A stretch of 64,000 nucleotides of DNA, from positions 19,449,709 through 19,513,708 of the forward strand of contig NC_132896.1 in NCBI RefSeq assembly GCF_030463535.1, in the 5' to 3' direction. Under the pieces are notes generated by a model. That model saw nothing but the letters and a program-made list of their open reading frames with translations. It was not told where the DNA came from and did not search any database. Origin of the DNA: Salminus brasiliensis (Eukaryota > Chordata > Actinopteri > Characiformes > Bryconidae). This document shows positions 1-12,028 of the stretch, piece by piece. The position numbers and the translations under genes were made by a program. Position 1 is the stretch's first letter. Every line of letters starts with the position of its first letter.

Positions 1-1440
1 CAGTAAGAATCGGACAATCCCAGACACACGCGCTTTTTTTTTTTTTTTTTTTCTCTTTCTTTCATTTTTTTTTTTTTTAATTTACTGAAAGAAAAACTGT
101 ATTTATTTTCAGTATTGGTTCCAAGTCTGTTTGTTTGTCATCATTCTCTGTTTATTTTTAAGTCACATTTCCTTTTAAGTCACTGTGTATCCTGTGCAAA
201 ATGTTCTTATCACGTTTTGGGGGGGAAAAAATGAAGAAGGATTACTAATAAAATGAGACATTTGTTCGGTCAGTGTTGTATTAGATATGAGTATATAACA
301 TTTGAAACTAGGATTTCATCTCAGTTGTTTTAATGGGGAATACCATACATGCAGAAGCACAGTTAAACAATCTTCACAGCTCTACGTTTCAGGGGATTTT
401 CAAATGGGTGGATGTTGAACAACTGAAGCTGGGTTGAGAACAAAATCAATTGTGCCAAAATGGAAAAACCAAGCATTTGTTTTGTCACAGTATTCATTCT
501 TGCTGTTAACACTAACATGTTGGTGCATCCACTTTCTCATGTTTTCCTTTCTACTCAGATCTTTGTGTTTATTTTTTTGTTTGTTTATTTTTGTATATAC
601 ATACATATTACATAAACATTGCAACCAACACCTTACAGGTGATATTCTGGCCACAGAGTCTTAGGAAAAAATGCTAATAATAATAATAATAATGGTAGTA
701 ATTTAATATGAATGATTCTATAAGTATATAAATCTTGCTCAGTATTCAAGGGTTCAAATGCTCCTGTGAAACTGGCCCAAAAAGTTTCACTTCCAGTGAG
801 CAGAGTTACAAATACGTGAAACAGAACCCAGAAGTCTCAAGAAACCCAACAGTTTCTATTCAAAGCACAGCGTTACACTTGCATTGTTCTAGTGTCTCCA
901 CATTTGTACATCCCTGACCTTCTAAAACAGGCATATTACACTGAGAATCTCCTGTATGGCATCACTGGACTAACTGAGTTGTGTGACAATGGTGTTTCGA
1001 TAAATCATGCTGAAGTGGACGGCTGTCAGGTGTTTGAATACGGTTGCCTGTTTTTATTTGCTACAGATTAAACAAGTGTATGTGTTTCCATGATCATTCC
1101 CCTTTTTTACTGCAGTGTTATTTGTGGCCCTATTTTTTTAATATATCCATAAAATTAAGGAAGGTTTGCTGGAGCACTGGTTCTCAGCCATTCTTAGTTT
1201 AACTGTGTCCTTAAAGGCTTTTGGGGGATTAATGGGATAAATCAGTGGTCAGTCTTTTTAAACAGTCTATCTGAGAAACCTTGCTTTGTGAAACACCCCC
1301 ATGTGTGTTAAGGGCAGGGTAATCTCTATATAAATTTAAATTAGACAGAGGATGTTTTTTTTTTTTTTATTAACTCTATTGACCCCTGGGAGGCTTTTAA
1401 TCTTTTCTTTAATTTTAATTAATTAATTTATTTTGCCAAT
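1..1440. other. Intergenic DNA left of mcts1, no gene recognised
   Basis: AT-rich DNA with homopolymer T tracts near 34-78 and short AAT repeats near 675-693. Both strands were read and no open frame here resembles a known exon. In human the neighbour on this side is CUL4B, head-to-head with MCTS1, but no cul4b exon was recognised, so that gene either lies outside or is absent here. Confidence 0.5.
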
Positions 1441-1676
1441 ATTTTTGTTTATTACCACGAATATTATAAACGACACCGTGCCACTTCGTCGGTTGTCATC
1501 AAGCGTCGAACACTGTCGCAAACGGGCGTCACCTGCTGTGCTGGAGCTTGGTGTGGGAACTCAAGTCACTCACTCATCAGCTCCTGTTAAATGTTACTGT
1601 TTTAATCGCTGCTGGCTTTAATTCCTCCTGAAGAGATCATTTACGAAACTCAAGAGACGACCGACGACCAGCAAGA
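1441..1676 (+). promoter_or_regulatory. mcts1: mcts1 promoter / 5'UTR region
   Basis: CpG content rises sharply compared with the flanking AT-rich sequence, for example around 1455-1530. This runs straight into the mcts1 start codon at 1677. No TATA box is evident, which fits a CpG-type housekeeping promoter. The transcription start cannot be fixed from sequence. Confidence 0.5.
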
Positions 1677-4600
1677 ATGTTTAAGAAGTAAGCACGGGCT
1701 GGGGCTGGGGCTGGGGCTTCTGGCTAGGCTAAAGTTAGCTAGCTAGCTCGCGCTCAAGCAGGCATGATTTTCACTGAACTGAAGCATGTAGCTAGCAGCT
1801 AGCTGTGTGAAAAGCTACAAACTCATTAGCTGCTCAGTTCTTGTAGATCTAGTCTAGGGAACGTCCGGATGGCGTTTTTCGACATGAGTGTCTGTGGTCT
1901 TTTAATACTGCAGTATGGAGGCAGGTTGAGTTACTTGGCCTGTTTTCCCAATTTTCCGTTCCACCTTAAGTGCTGCTACCGTCACGTTCAGGCGACTGTA
2001 GCCCAGTGGCTGGTGAGAGACTGGCACAGATGCACTGTTTTTAAGGTGGAACGGAAAGTCCAAATGCAAGGCCACTGCAGCTAGCTCATGTGCTAGGTGG
2101 GAAGTACAGTTGTGAACCCCGAGTCTTTGAAGCTCTTATATTTTGTTCGTAACAGCTTTTATAAGGTCCGGGAGCGTTTAGATGAGGTAAGACAGGGTCG
2201 AGATGATTTAAAATAAGCTTTTCCGGCAATCTAGACTCTTTATCAAATGCGAGGACTGCAGTGTTCGTTAGTAATGGTTGTGACATTTCCACTGTAAAAC
2301 CAGAAATGAGCCATCTTCAACTGTGTGTGTTTATATATGCACGAACTCTAAAAGGATACTGAGCAGGTAATACTACCTCCCTTTACTCCCAGAACAGCAT
2401 CAGCTCTTCATGGCATGGGTTCCACATCCACAAGATGTTGGAGATCCTTTCTTTGACATTCTGCTCCATGGTTTGCCTGATTTACATCACACAGTTTCTG
2501 CAGATTTTTCAAGAGGTCAATGTGATCTATTGGATTCAGATCCTGTGAAGGCGATGGCCATTGAAAACACTAAACTTATTTTCCTGTTCATGAAACCAGT
2601 GTTGTGATCTGGTGCGTTATCACCATGCTGGACATAGCCATTAGATAATTGGTAAATTGTGGCCATGAAGGCAGGGACGTGATCAGCAGCAGTACTTAAA
2701 GTCTGTGGTATTCAAACAGTGATTGATGGGTATTAATAGGCCCAAAATGTCCTTTCCCACACAATTACACCATCTCCACCTGCCTGGACTGTTGAAACAA
2801 GACCGACTGGATGCATGGGTTCAAGATGTTGGTGCTAAATTCTGACTCTGCCCTCTGTGTGCCTCAGAAGAAATCAGAAGAAGAAGATTCATCAGACCAA
2901 GCTACATTTTTCCATTTCCCTTTAATGCATTTAGCAGACACTCTTATCCATAGCGACTTACAAAAGTGCTTCGCTGTTTACTCAGAAAAATACCCTTAGC
3001 TAGTTTGTATCCAAAGAGACCGCTAAGCTTAGATACTACTAAACACAAAAGTCAACGTGGAGACCATAATAATCAACGCTACATCTTGCCCAAGTACTCT
3101 CGGAAGAGGTGGGTTTTAAGTCAGCGTTTGAAGACAGCGAGCGACTCTGCTGTTCGGACACCCAGGGGAAGTTTGTTCTACCACTTCGGTGCCAGGATGT
3201 TTGTCTTCTGTGGATCTTAAGGGATGGCGGGTCTCAATTTTAACTGTCCAGTGGTGGTGTCCTGTAAAGGGTTCAACATGCAATGTATTCTGGGAGGCTT
3301 GTTTGCTCACTACAGTTGTACAACAAGGCGTTTTTGTCTCTCTCTGGACACCATTCTGGGTCAACTCAAACTCAAGAGACTGTTGTGCTGAAAATCCCAG
3401 GAGATCAGCAGTTCTGAAATATTGAACCAGCCTTCCCTGAGCCTTTTTTCACTCTCCATTCTGATAGTTCACGTAAACATTACCTGAAGCTTCTGGCTCA
3501 TGTGTGCATGATTTTCTGCTTAGATAATGGCATGAATGAGTGGGTGCACAGGTGCTTAAATTCTTGGTTTCTCTTGGCTGTTCCAGATTTGATGAAAAGG
3601 AAAATGTTTCTAACTGCATTCAACTGAAGACTTCAGTAATAAAAGGCATTAAGAATCAGCTCATCGACCAGTTTCCTGATATTGATGCATGGCTCAACCA
3701 GATAATGCCCAAAAAGGATCCGGTCAAAATCGTGAGATGGTAGGAAAAGTCCTGAACACAAGAATTTGCAAATTATCTTTTTTTCCCATTGATAATTTTA
3801 TGTATTTGTTTAATGAGCAATGGTCTTAATTTTGCATGGTGTGTTCTTTTTTTTGTTCTGTTTTTTGTATTGCAGTCATGAACACATTGAAATTCTGACA
3901 GTAAACGGAGAGCTGCTTTTCTTCAGACAGAGAGAAGGACCTTTCTTCCCAACCCTCAGACTCCTACACAAATGTGAGTTTTGCCAGTCAGTAAATAAAC
4001 CGTAGTTCTAGCAGCTGCAGTTTTTGTTTCTTTTTTGTTTGCTTTTACAGGTTACAATTAGTTAGAGTAAGAAATGTTATCATCACAAATACATGATTGG
4101 AGCTTAATTTATGGAAATCATTAAAATCACAGAATGCTGACAAATTCCCTAATTTGTTCCATCCTAATGCCACTTTATTTAAATCCTTTATTTTATTAAG
4201 CTTTGTATGTTACACTTTTATCCATGGGTTTCTTTGAACCCTACTGTTTTAGTTTGTGGGGTTTCTGAACCTGAATATCACTAACTTTTCACATGATCCA
4301 TGGGATTTATTAAAAATCATGGCATCAGGCCTTGTGGTAAACAAACCCTATTTGTTTTGTCTTGCGTACATCTTTCTTCTGATTGTCAAAGAGCCTTTTT
4401 ACTGTGATAAGTGTTGCTACATCCATTCACAAAATAAGTGTTGCTACATCCATTCTACAAGCAAGTTAGACAGAAGGTCGATTTGGGGATTACTATTTCA
4501 AGCCCTAATTGGGGGAGGACCCTCCCTTCTCTTCTTTTCTATACTGCTGTATTTCTCCTGACATTCCACAGCCAAACTTCTGTTTTCAAGGAACTGAGCA

Positions 4601-6694
4601 CTAGAATAGCTTCTTTTACACTGCAGCAAATTTCTGTAACCATACCATGTATATTATATACCAAGTAAATGTTATTGAGTCTATCCTTGGTTTAATACCT
4701 TCTGTGAAGAAATTTGCATTAAATGAAGGAACCCTTTTAAAATCACCTCCCACTCTTCCTCTGTGAAATTGATCTGTAAATCCTTCTCCCTTGGTGCATA
4801 AATTTGGATGTAGAAATATGTCAAAAGATGGTACAGATAAAAGACCGGTAGAATTCTAACCTTTATGCTATTCAGCAGTCAGAAAAAAGTTGAATAGGCA
4901 GATTGGTGTGCAGGACTGAGAACAGAATGAAGAAATTGTGGAAAAATTTAGAGTGGAAGCCTCTGTGTAGTTCTGCCAGAGCATGGATTGTGCTGGAAGG
5001 CCATCCTTCTTGTTTTTATTCATATTGAGGCAGATGAGTTCATAACTGTTATTCAGTCATACAGACAGTAGGCTAAAGTAAAGATGCGAGCTAAAATCTC
5101 TGAAAGAGTTAGTGAGTGTTCCATACTCTGTAGCATCCCCAGTTTAGCCACAGTGCTCCCAATATGAGGATGACGACAGTAAGTCTGTGCTTTGGTTCAA
5201 TTCATTTCTAATGTTGGTGTATTTAGTCTTGTTTTACCTGTAGGAATGTATACCTCTGGATTGTTGAGTTCTTTCTGATACAAGGATTAGGACACCTTGT
5301 GTTTTATAGCTTTACTTTTCTAGCAAAACTAGAAGCTAGTTTAACAGTGACTTCAGTGACCAGAACATTTTGTTATGGTGGTTCAGAACAATAGAACTTC
5401 ATTATATTGTCCTGCTATTTTGGTTTTGTACAAGGCTATCATGCATCTGTATGAGCTGATGAATAAATATTTCTATTTCAACAGATCCCTTCATCCTTCC
5501 ACACCAACAAGTTGATAAAGGAGCCATCAAGTTTGTTCTTAGTGGTGCAAATATCATGTGCCCCGGGCTGACGTCACCAGGAGCAAAACTCTACCCTGCT
5601 GATGTTGACACAGTAGTCGTATCCTTTGAAATGTTCTTTCCCTATGCCCATAAGATACGACAACAGAGCATGGAACACCTTAGTCGATACATAAACGGTT
5701 AACGATACTGATATTCGCATACTTATAAAACTGTCAGGTTAAGAAAAAAAGTTGGTTTTTGCCCTTGATTCTTTGTGTCAGGCAATAATGGCAGAAGGTA
5801 AGCAGCATGCACTCTCTGTGGGAGTCATGAAGATGTCTGCAGACAACATGTAAGTGTACTTGTCTATTCTACAGAAAACACAGCTCTGATATTTAACATA
5901 GTGTATAGTATGGTTTCACATGATCACTTGCCTACATTATTTATTTTCTAATACTTGGTTATTTTAATTTTTAAATCCGATTCAGGCAAACCGGTGTCAG
6001 GCAATAATTAGCAGTTTTTCCCCTGAAGCTCTTGCTGTGTGGGCTAAATGAACATATAAATCACACTTGAACATTTCCATTACTTTCTATTAGCCAGTTT
6101 CAACATCAATAATAATAATAATACCAAAATAATAAATGAATCTATAAAAGGATTACACCAGTCTCTTGAGTTAGTTCCTGTCCAATCTTTGGAATCAACT
6201 TTTTGCATGATATCCAAGCATTTATGGCATTTAGCAAATGCAATTATTCATAACAACTTCCAACGTCAAAACTCCTACTTTCCTGAATGACAACTGTTCA
6301 CATCACAGTTGGTAAAATGCTTAAATAGATGCACACAAAACCAAGCTGAAATTGCTGCACCCAGTCCATGGAGGGGTGGACAAGTGTAGCGGTATCTGAA
6401 GAGACTGGTGTGATCCTCACCTGGCAGGACAGACACTTTTAAGACAAGAGGGCGCATAACCAAGTATAAGAAAATAAATAATTTTAACTGTAGCAAATTC
6501 TTTCTGTGAGCTTGTGTTTTTAATCATATCAGAGGCAATGTCAGAGACATTTCTATTAATGGAGCAATGTTTGTTTTTGTTGTTTGTTTTTTTTTTTCTC
6601 CCCCCTGAACAGAGAGAAAGTAAACAAGGGGATTGGGATTGAGAATGTTCATTACCTCAATGATGGACTGTGGCACATGAAGACGTACAAGTAA
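1677..6694 (+). CDS. mcts1: MCTS1, re-initiation and release factor (malignant T-cell-amplified sequence 1), six coding exons
   Basis: Coding exons are 1677-1687, 3587-3739, 3876-3973, 5485-5618, 5782-5849 and 6613-6694. All junctions are GT-AG and join in frame to give 181 residues, the same length as human MCTS1. The protein starts [20 protein letters not shown] and ends with [12 protein letters not shown], nearly identical to human. Residues of about 1-90 form the N-terminal domain, and about 92-171 form the PUA RNA-binding domain (from the [17 protein letters not shown] stretch to the end of the [13 protein letters not shown] stretch). In the known family, MCTS1 pairs with DENR, binds the 40S subunit, recycles deacylated tRNA and supports re-initiation after short uORFs. 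Exon 1 carries only 11 coding bases, as in other vertebrates. The gene converges with c1galt1c1, the same arrangement as in human. Introns 1 and 3 hold repeats. Identity is certain, and exon borders are well supported by the reading frame. Confidence 0.97.
1953..2057. repeat. Inverted repeat, 17-bp perfect arms, in mcts1 intron 1
   Basis: Bases 1953-1969 (TTTCCGTTCCACCTTAA) are the exact reverse complement of 2041-2057, separated by 71 bases. It could be a small non-autonomous transposon remnant or a cruciform-forming element. No open frame is supported. Confidence 0.75.
2395..3480 (-). mobile_element. Degenerate interspersed DNA repeat, split by a second repeat
   Basis: Sequence at about 2395-2905 and again at about 3240-3480 resembles the two halves of an interspersed repeat common in teleost genomes, with phrases such as the stretch around 2770-2900 and the AAAATCCCAGGAGATCAGCA stretch near 3391. 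It is broken by many substitutions and indels. Between the halves sits an unrelated repeat (about 2915-3235). The exact family could not be named. It lies in mcts1 intron 1. Confidence 0.55.
2915..3235 (+). repeat. Interspersed repeat nested inside the previous element
   Basis: It begins with the widespread fish repeat phrase around TTTAGCAGACACTCTTATCC (2930-2949) and ends near the GATGGCGGGTC phrase (3223-3233). It interrupts a different repeat, so it inserted later. A weak, shorter relative is seen near 6222-6320. Confidence 0.55.
4400..5220 (-). repeat. Possible decayed LINE-type fragment in mcts1 intron 3
   Basis: Read on the minus strand, the stretch around 4700-4800 gives short patches such as [13 protein letters not shown] that recall the C-terminal region of L1/Tx1-type LINE polymerases, followed by interrupted frames toward 4450. 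There are several stops, and the similarity is weak and from memory. A short local duplication (about 22 bp, at 4411-4432 and 4436-4457) lies at its edge. Confidence 0.25.
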
Positions 6695-6818
6695 TGCAGA
6701 CCTGTGAATGTGCTGGAATGTCTGAACTGCTACCGCCAGTCTCCCTGTCTACTGTACTTCATTGGACTCCGCTGCAAATCACACCAAAACTTATGAACTA
6801 ATGCCATTTTGATGCACA

Positions 6819-6824
6819 AATAAA
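6819..6824 (+). terminator. mcts1: mcts1 polyadenylation signal AATAAA
   Basis: A canonical AATAAA lies 125 bases after the mcts1 stop codon, giving a short 3'UTR that would end near 6840. Confidence 0.7.
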
Positions 6825-6840
6825 ACCTGCATTCAAGTTA

Positions 6841-8984
6841 TTTTAAACTGATTTTTTCCCCCTTTTAATTTAACGTGCTGCTCACAGGGTTCGCTATTCC
6901 AGCTCTTTTTATTCTGACAATGCAACACCTTTTATATTAACTGATATGCATTCTGAGCTACAAAACACTTATATCCTCATCTGACCTTATAGAAACTATT
7001 AGCTAAAGATTTAAACAAAAACAACTAATTAATCTGGAACTCTCATTTTGTCTGTCTAGCACCAATAATCTAAGAAAAGCACTAAATACCCCCACTAAAA
7101 ACCCTTAAAATTACAAGAATTAAGTTATTCAGAAATAAATAAATTGTGCCTTTTCTTTAGACATTTGTCGCAATTTTTAAAAATAGTTTTCATGTAATCA
7201 TTTTTTATGTAATATTACCCACCCAACAGTGCAAATAAAAATGATTAATCACATTTTATAGATCAAATCAAATGCATCCAGTCTTCAAAATACACCAATG
7301 TAACGCCAATTCTGTTCCCAGATATTTTACTTACATTCAGAGCAAAACCTTTTTTTTTTTGTTTTTGCCACACTGTGCAACTTAACTGTGTACATTCATA
7401 GTCCCTGAGCACCCACCCACACACACACACACAGCAAAAGAAATAACCCCTTAATTGAAAGACATTAGGTTGTGTCCCCCCGCAATATCGGACTTATACA
7501 TTTTTAGCACCTGTGGTTGGTTGTAGGTTTTTTTGAAAGATTAGATGGGGCCTTAAATGGGAATTGATGGCCAAACCAAAATGTAATAACTTAAATTATA
7601 AATTATATTATTAAATCTGAATTATATCTGCAGCAGCAGATAAAAACAACCAAACAAAAAAAAAGATAAAGATGTAACTATTTCACAGCTTCTATGAGGG
7701 ATCTTGGACAAGCGATTTGTAATCACTGTCCATGTGAAGTATGAAGAGAGGATACAGATTCTCAAACCATGTGGAGCCACGAGTTCTGAAATGAAACGAT
7801 TCACAAGTAGTGAAAAAGTTATGAAAAATAATAATTCATTGCCTTGGATGACTGTCTGCTCTCTAGGTTTTTTAATGCACATACTATAGCGTTCATACTG
7901 TAATATGTTCATTATGTTTAAGGAATGTCCCAATGCAGTTATTTTGCCACCTGTTTGAATCAGCCTCCTAATGCTGAGTATCAGTTGATGTCGATCGAAT
8001 TGTTGTGTTTGTATAAATAATCCAGCCACACAGTTTAGATCAGATGAGCTGCTGATTAATACTTAAGTAAAATCACTTTATTTTTAGTATCAGTTTCTAT
8101 AATGAGACATTTTGGACTGACTGATTTAGTTAAATAGAGACTATTGGGAAAACATCTGTTTTATGGTGTGTTTAATATATTATAATCCAGTCTGACTCTC
8201 CCTCTTGACCAATCAGTTCCCAGTTCCTTAAAAACACTGCAGTCTTATCAATGGCGTGAATGTGCTCCATAGTGCTGGTTAAAAATGAAAGAAAGGCATG
8301 TGGTTCTCCTGCTGGTAAAACAAAGTGTTTTAGTGATAGTTTTATAAAACTTCAGATATTATGGTCTCTTTTCTTGTCCCACTGTAAAACCGTTCCACAA
8401 TGCACACCCTAACCTCTTATGAACCTTTTCAGAACATCCGCACTGCTTCCCCTGGGAATAATGTCCACTAATGGCACCTTGACACTGTGGTTAAAACAAG
8501 GATTTGTAACTGGGTTGGAAGTAAAATGGCCCATACCGATTCATTAAAATACGCCTGGATTGGCCCCCAGTCATGATCCGCTGCATCAGATCAGGACATC
8601 CCCAAGTAAGTTTACCAGGTTATATATATAAAATAATAATAATGATAATAATAATAATAATAATGTGTATTTAGTCGAACAATGTAGTTTTAATGTGAAG
8701 TATGTTCATATAAAGGCATAAATAAAGCAAGTGGGTTTTTTTCCAGCCAATTTTCATTCTGGTGCATTGGTCCTTAAAGTAATGTAGTCATATGAATCAC
8801 CTGCAGGCTCTTAAATTAAATTTCACTCACTGTCTGAAAAATAGAAACATTCTCCAAGTAAACCGCAATGCACTTGATTCCAAATGTAGAACAGTGTTGT
8901 CATACAACACATTACATCATGTTTAACACTGCCTTGGCCCTCACCAAGACCAATGTAGTACATCAGTAGTCTCACTGATCGACC
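6841..8984. other. Convergent region between mcts1 and c1galt1c1, including the c1galt1c1 3'UTR
   Basis: AT-rich sequence with no recognised exon. The right-hand part must hold the 3'UTR of the minus-strand c1galt1c1. A candidate minus-strand AATAAA is at 8077-8082, but its use is not certain. An AAT-type microsatellite lies at about 8630-8664. A 135-codon minus-strand open frame at 7622-8029 has no recognisable domain and is probably chance. Confidence 0.45.
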
Positions 8985-9938
8985 TCAGTCATTGTCTGAT
9001 CCTTTTGGAGGCAAAAACGTCAAGGAGTCATGAAAGTTGTGTCCGTACGGCCGCAGCCTATACACTCCATACATCATAACTTGCATTTGGCTGGGAGACA
9101 TCCCGCTGAATGTGATGGCCATATCAGAGCAGCAGGCCTCGACAACATCATTAGGGTTTTGGACCATGCTGTCCGAAATTAGGGTGCTCACAGTCTTTTT
9201 GTTGAAGAGTTCCTTGCCTTGAGCATCCTCTCCATTTTCAGCAAATACTCCACTGTACTTCAGACACGTGGCAAGCTGCTTCTCTTCGCTTAGCTTCCAT
9301 AAGGCGTGTGTTTGCTCGGGGCATTTACTCTCGTCTTTAAACACCTCCACAAGCCTTCTCAGCGCCTCATAGCTGAGAACAATACCACTCTCATACTCCA
9401 CATATTCCAGCTCTCCAGACTTCTGCACGTGGCCAATGTAAAAGGGGTCGCTGGGATTTTTAACCAGCACCAAATATTTGAGGTTTTCAATAATGGCGAA
9501 AGTGGTGGGTCGTGCCACAAAGAACCAGCGGAGGCCCCCTGCATTTTCATATGCGTGCATGATGGCTTTGCGCAGCCTTGCCCACTCGTCCTGTTCCTGC
9601 AGGTCCACTGCCTCCAAAGCTTTGGCTGATTCGGAGCTGTAAAAGACAGACTTGTCACAGTGTTTGCTCCACGTGTCGTTGGCAGTCGCCCAGTAAACCA
9701 GGATCTTAGGAGTGACCATGATGATGCAATACACTTTCACCTGCTGGGTGAGTTCAGACATCTGACTCTTACTTAACTTCTGCAGGTCCTCTTTACTGTG
9801 GGGTTTTAGGTGGTGGTGGAGGTGTTGTTCTATCTGATATGGAAGCCCTGGACTGAAGGTCCCAAGTAGAGACAAGATCAGGCAGAAAATACCACCAAGG
9901 ACCATGCCCTTCAGGAACGAGCTGCCTTCCGACAACAT
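8985..9938 (-). CDS. c1galt1c1: C1GALT1-specific chaperone 1 (Cosmc)
   Basis: A single uninterrupted coding exon of 317 residues; human Cosmc has 318. The start is set at the ATG at 9938-9936 because MLSEGSSFLKGMVLGG matches the human N-terminus. The open frame reaches five codons further only through a GTG, and the splice acceptor (AG at 9956-9955) lies 16 bases upstream of the ATG. It is a type II membrane protein: residues of about 7-26 (FLKGMVLGGIFCLILSLLGT) form the signal anchor, and the rest is the lumenal domain related to beta-1,3-galactosyltransferases. Conserved family stretches include the WTKHCDK-like, ARPTTFAIIENLKY and CCSDMAITFSG segments, with C-terminal LPPKGSDND. In the family it acts in the ER as the dedicated chaperone for T-synthase (C1GALT1), which makes core 1 O-glycans. 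The gene converges with mcts1, as in human. Confidence 0.97.
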   Translation of the reverse strand: MLSEGSSFLKGMVLGGIFCLILSLLGTFSPGLPYQIEQHLHHHLKPHSKEDLQKLSKSQMSELTQQVKVYCIIMVTPKILVYWATANDTWSKHCDKSVFYSSESAKALEAVDLQEQDEWARLRKAIMHAYENAGGLRWFFVARPTTFAIIENLKYLVLVKNPSDPFYIGHVQKSGELEYVEYESGIVLSYEALRRLVEVFKDESKCPEQTHALWKLSEEKQLATCLKYSGVFAENGEDAQGKELFNKKTVSTLISDSMVQNPNDVVEACCSDMAITFSGMSPSQMQVMMYGVYRLRPYGHNFHDSLTFLPPKGSDND

Positions 9939-9954
9939 TTTGCTGGACGACACC

Positions 9955-11817
9955 CTAGAAGAGAAGAACCGTCACCACAAATATTGAACTGAAATTCTTG
10001 AAAGGCTTGATTTTCTTGTATGTAGTACTTCACAAGACACAGTTTAAAAGGGAACCAATCAAAACAATTATATATGCCTGATACTGACAGGGCCCCTTAT
10101 ACATATTATACATAGTTTTTCTAATTTAAATTATTAAACTACAATCACTAATAATTCAGTTAAAGAAAAACAAGAAATAAAGGATTCCACCCAACATTTC
10201 AGAAGGAATGATGGGTGCAGTCTGTGAGTAAAATAGGAAACTTTTGCTTCTCTAACTTTAGCTGCTGAATATTTTCACAAAAAACCAAGCTGCTCATATT
10301 TAATTAGTATTTAATCATATTTTACCCCTACCAAAGAAACCAGCCGTCTCTTCATCTTCATACCCCTACCAATTAAGCATCAGTCTCCTCATCTCCATAC
10401 CCCTACCAGTGAACCAGCCCTGTCTCCTCATCTTCATACCCCTACCAATGAACCATCACTGTCTCCTCATCTCCATACCCCTACCAATGAACCATCCTTG
10501 TCTCCTCATCTTCATGCCCCTACCAATGAACCATCACTGTCTCCTCGACTCCATGCCCCTACCAATGTACCATCCCCGTCTCCTCGTCTCCATGCCCCTA
10601 CAAATGAACCATCCCCGTCTCCTCCACTCCATACCCCTACTAATTAAGCATCAGTCTCCTCATCTCCATACCCCTACCAATGAACCATCACTGTCTCCTC
10701 ATCTCCATACCCCTACCAATGAACCATCCCTGTCTCCTCGACTCCATGCCCCTACCAGTGAACCATCACTGTCTCCTCGACTCCATGCCCCTACCAATGA
10801 ACCATCCTTGTCTCCTCATCTTCATGCCCCTACCAACGAACCATCCCCGTCTCCATGCCCCTACCTACGAACCATCCCCGTCTCCATGCCCCTACCAACG
10901 AACCATCCCCGTCTCCATGCCCCTACCAACGAACCATCCCCGTCTCCTCATCTCCATGCCCCTACCAATGTACCATCCCCGTCTCCTCGTCTCCATGCCC
11001 CTACCAATGTACCATCCCCGTCTCCTCGTCTCCATGCCCCTACCAACGAATCATCCTCGTCTCTATGGCCCAACAAATGTACCATCCCCGTCTCCTCATC
11101 TTCACACCCCTACCAATGAACCAGTCCTAACTCCTAAAACAAGAAGGATCTGAGCAGCATTGTGCTGAAGGACAGTTGGCATAATTGCAGGGGGTCTACT
11201 AAAAAAAAGGGAAAATGAATAATGATATATTTATTTCTACTTTCAAATTATTTATTAATGTTAAATAAAATTCTGTCCAGGAGAACCTATAGGAATACTG
11301 TTTAAACGAAAGTGAGTGTAACTAAAATGTAAAACAATTAAAAGTTTTGAACACACCCTCCCCTCCCCTGCCCTCAGCTGAGCCAATTTGGGACTGGATC
11401 AACTGGAATCTTATTCTAGGAACAAAGTTGACAGTCCTGCTCATATAATAGCCCAACTGTACCAGGAAGTAGCTTTCAAGACCTCAATATTGTCAAAACA
11501 TAAAAACCTAACACGCAATGACATATTATTAAAACGGCGAGTTTAATAAATGTTTACATTAAGACGTTTAAGCTGCATTAGATAGGTTAGCTACGTCGTC
11601 GGGTTTCCATTTCTAAGAGGTGGCAAGTAAGTGAGTTAGCTATGGCTAGCCTAGCTACCCTGAACGAAAACATGATGTAGCCTTCTCACAATGACTAGCT
11701 AGCTATAAATTCATCACATCATTTCATATTTTATGTTCTGAGATGAATAATATACCGTTACAGTGTCTTAAAACCCATATTATCTAGAAAATAACCTGGA
11801 CAAGTGAACGCTGTTAC
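9955..11817 (-). other. c1galt1c1: 5'UTR intron of c1galt1c1
   Basis: The minus strand shows a donor GTAACAG at 11817-11811 and an acceptor with a pyrimidine-rich tract ending in AG at 9956-9955, so this is a single intron inside the 5'UTR. It contains a large 39-bp minisatellite (10324-11130). No other exon is seen. Confidence 0.65.
10324..11130. repeat. Minisatellite, 39-bp unit with a 30-bp variant
   Basis: About 20 tandem copies of a C/T-rich unit built on CCCCTACCAATGAACCATC followed by a TGTCTCCTCATCTCCAT-like half. Several consecutive copies around 10837-10935 are a 30-bp version that lacks a short TCCTCATC-type segment. Both unit lengths are multiples of three, so all three forward frames stay open for long stretches (up to 236 codons). 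These frames are a by-product of the repeat and not genes. Confidence 0.95.
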
Positions 11818-11990
11818 CTCTCCACGGTGGAAGACGGAAGTAGGCTGGTCAGCCAGTCGTTTAAACACACATTGAAATCCTGGCCTGAATTACCCGCTCT
11901 GGGATCCCTTTCTCTCCTGTTAATCGTCACTGTTGGTTTACCGTGGAGTGTAAATAGCTGACTCTAGATCAGTATCAGAGAGCTAGCTAA
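11818..11990 (-). other. c1galt1c1: c1galt1c1 non-coding first exon (5'UTR)
   Basis: On the minus strand this segment ends in GGAGAG followed by the donor GTAACAG. It is preceded by GC-richer sequence. The 5' limit is an estimate. A CGGAAGT ETS-type motif sits inside it at 11835-11841 on the plus strand. Confidence 0.5.
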
Positions 11991-12028
11991 CTAACACCAC
12001 GAAAAAAGCGTGTAGTGACGGCAGGAAA

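Noticed and set aside
7622-8029. 135-codon minus-strand frame
   Set aside because: Lies in the likely c1galt1c1 3'UTR/intergenic DNA. No known domain or splice support.
9939-9953. Extension of c1galt1c1 by five codons
   Set aside because: It starts with GTG, and the ATG at 9938 gives the N-terminus known from other vertebrates.
10409-11153. Three long proline/serine/histidine-rich frames
   Set aside because: They are produced by a minisatellite whose unit length is a multiple of three.
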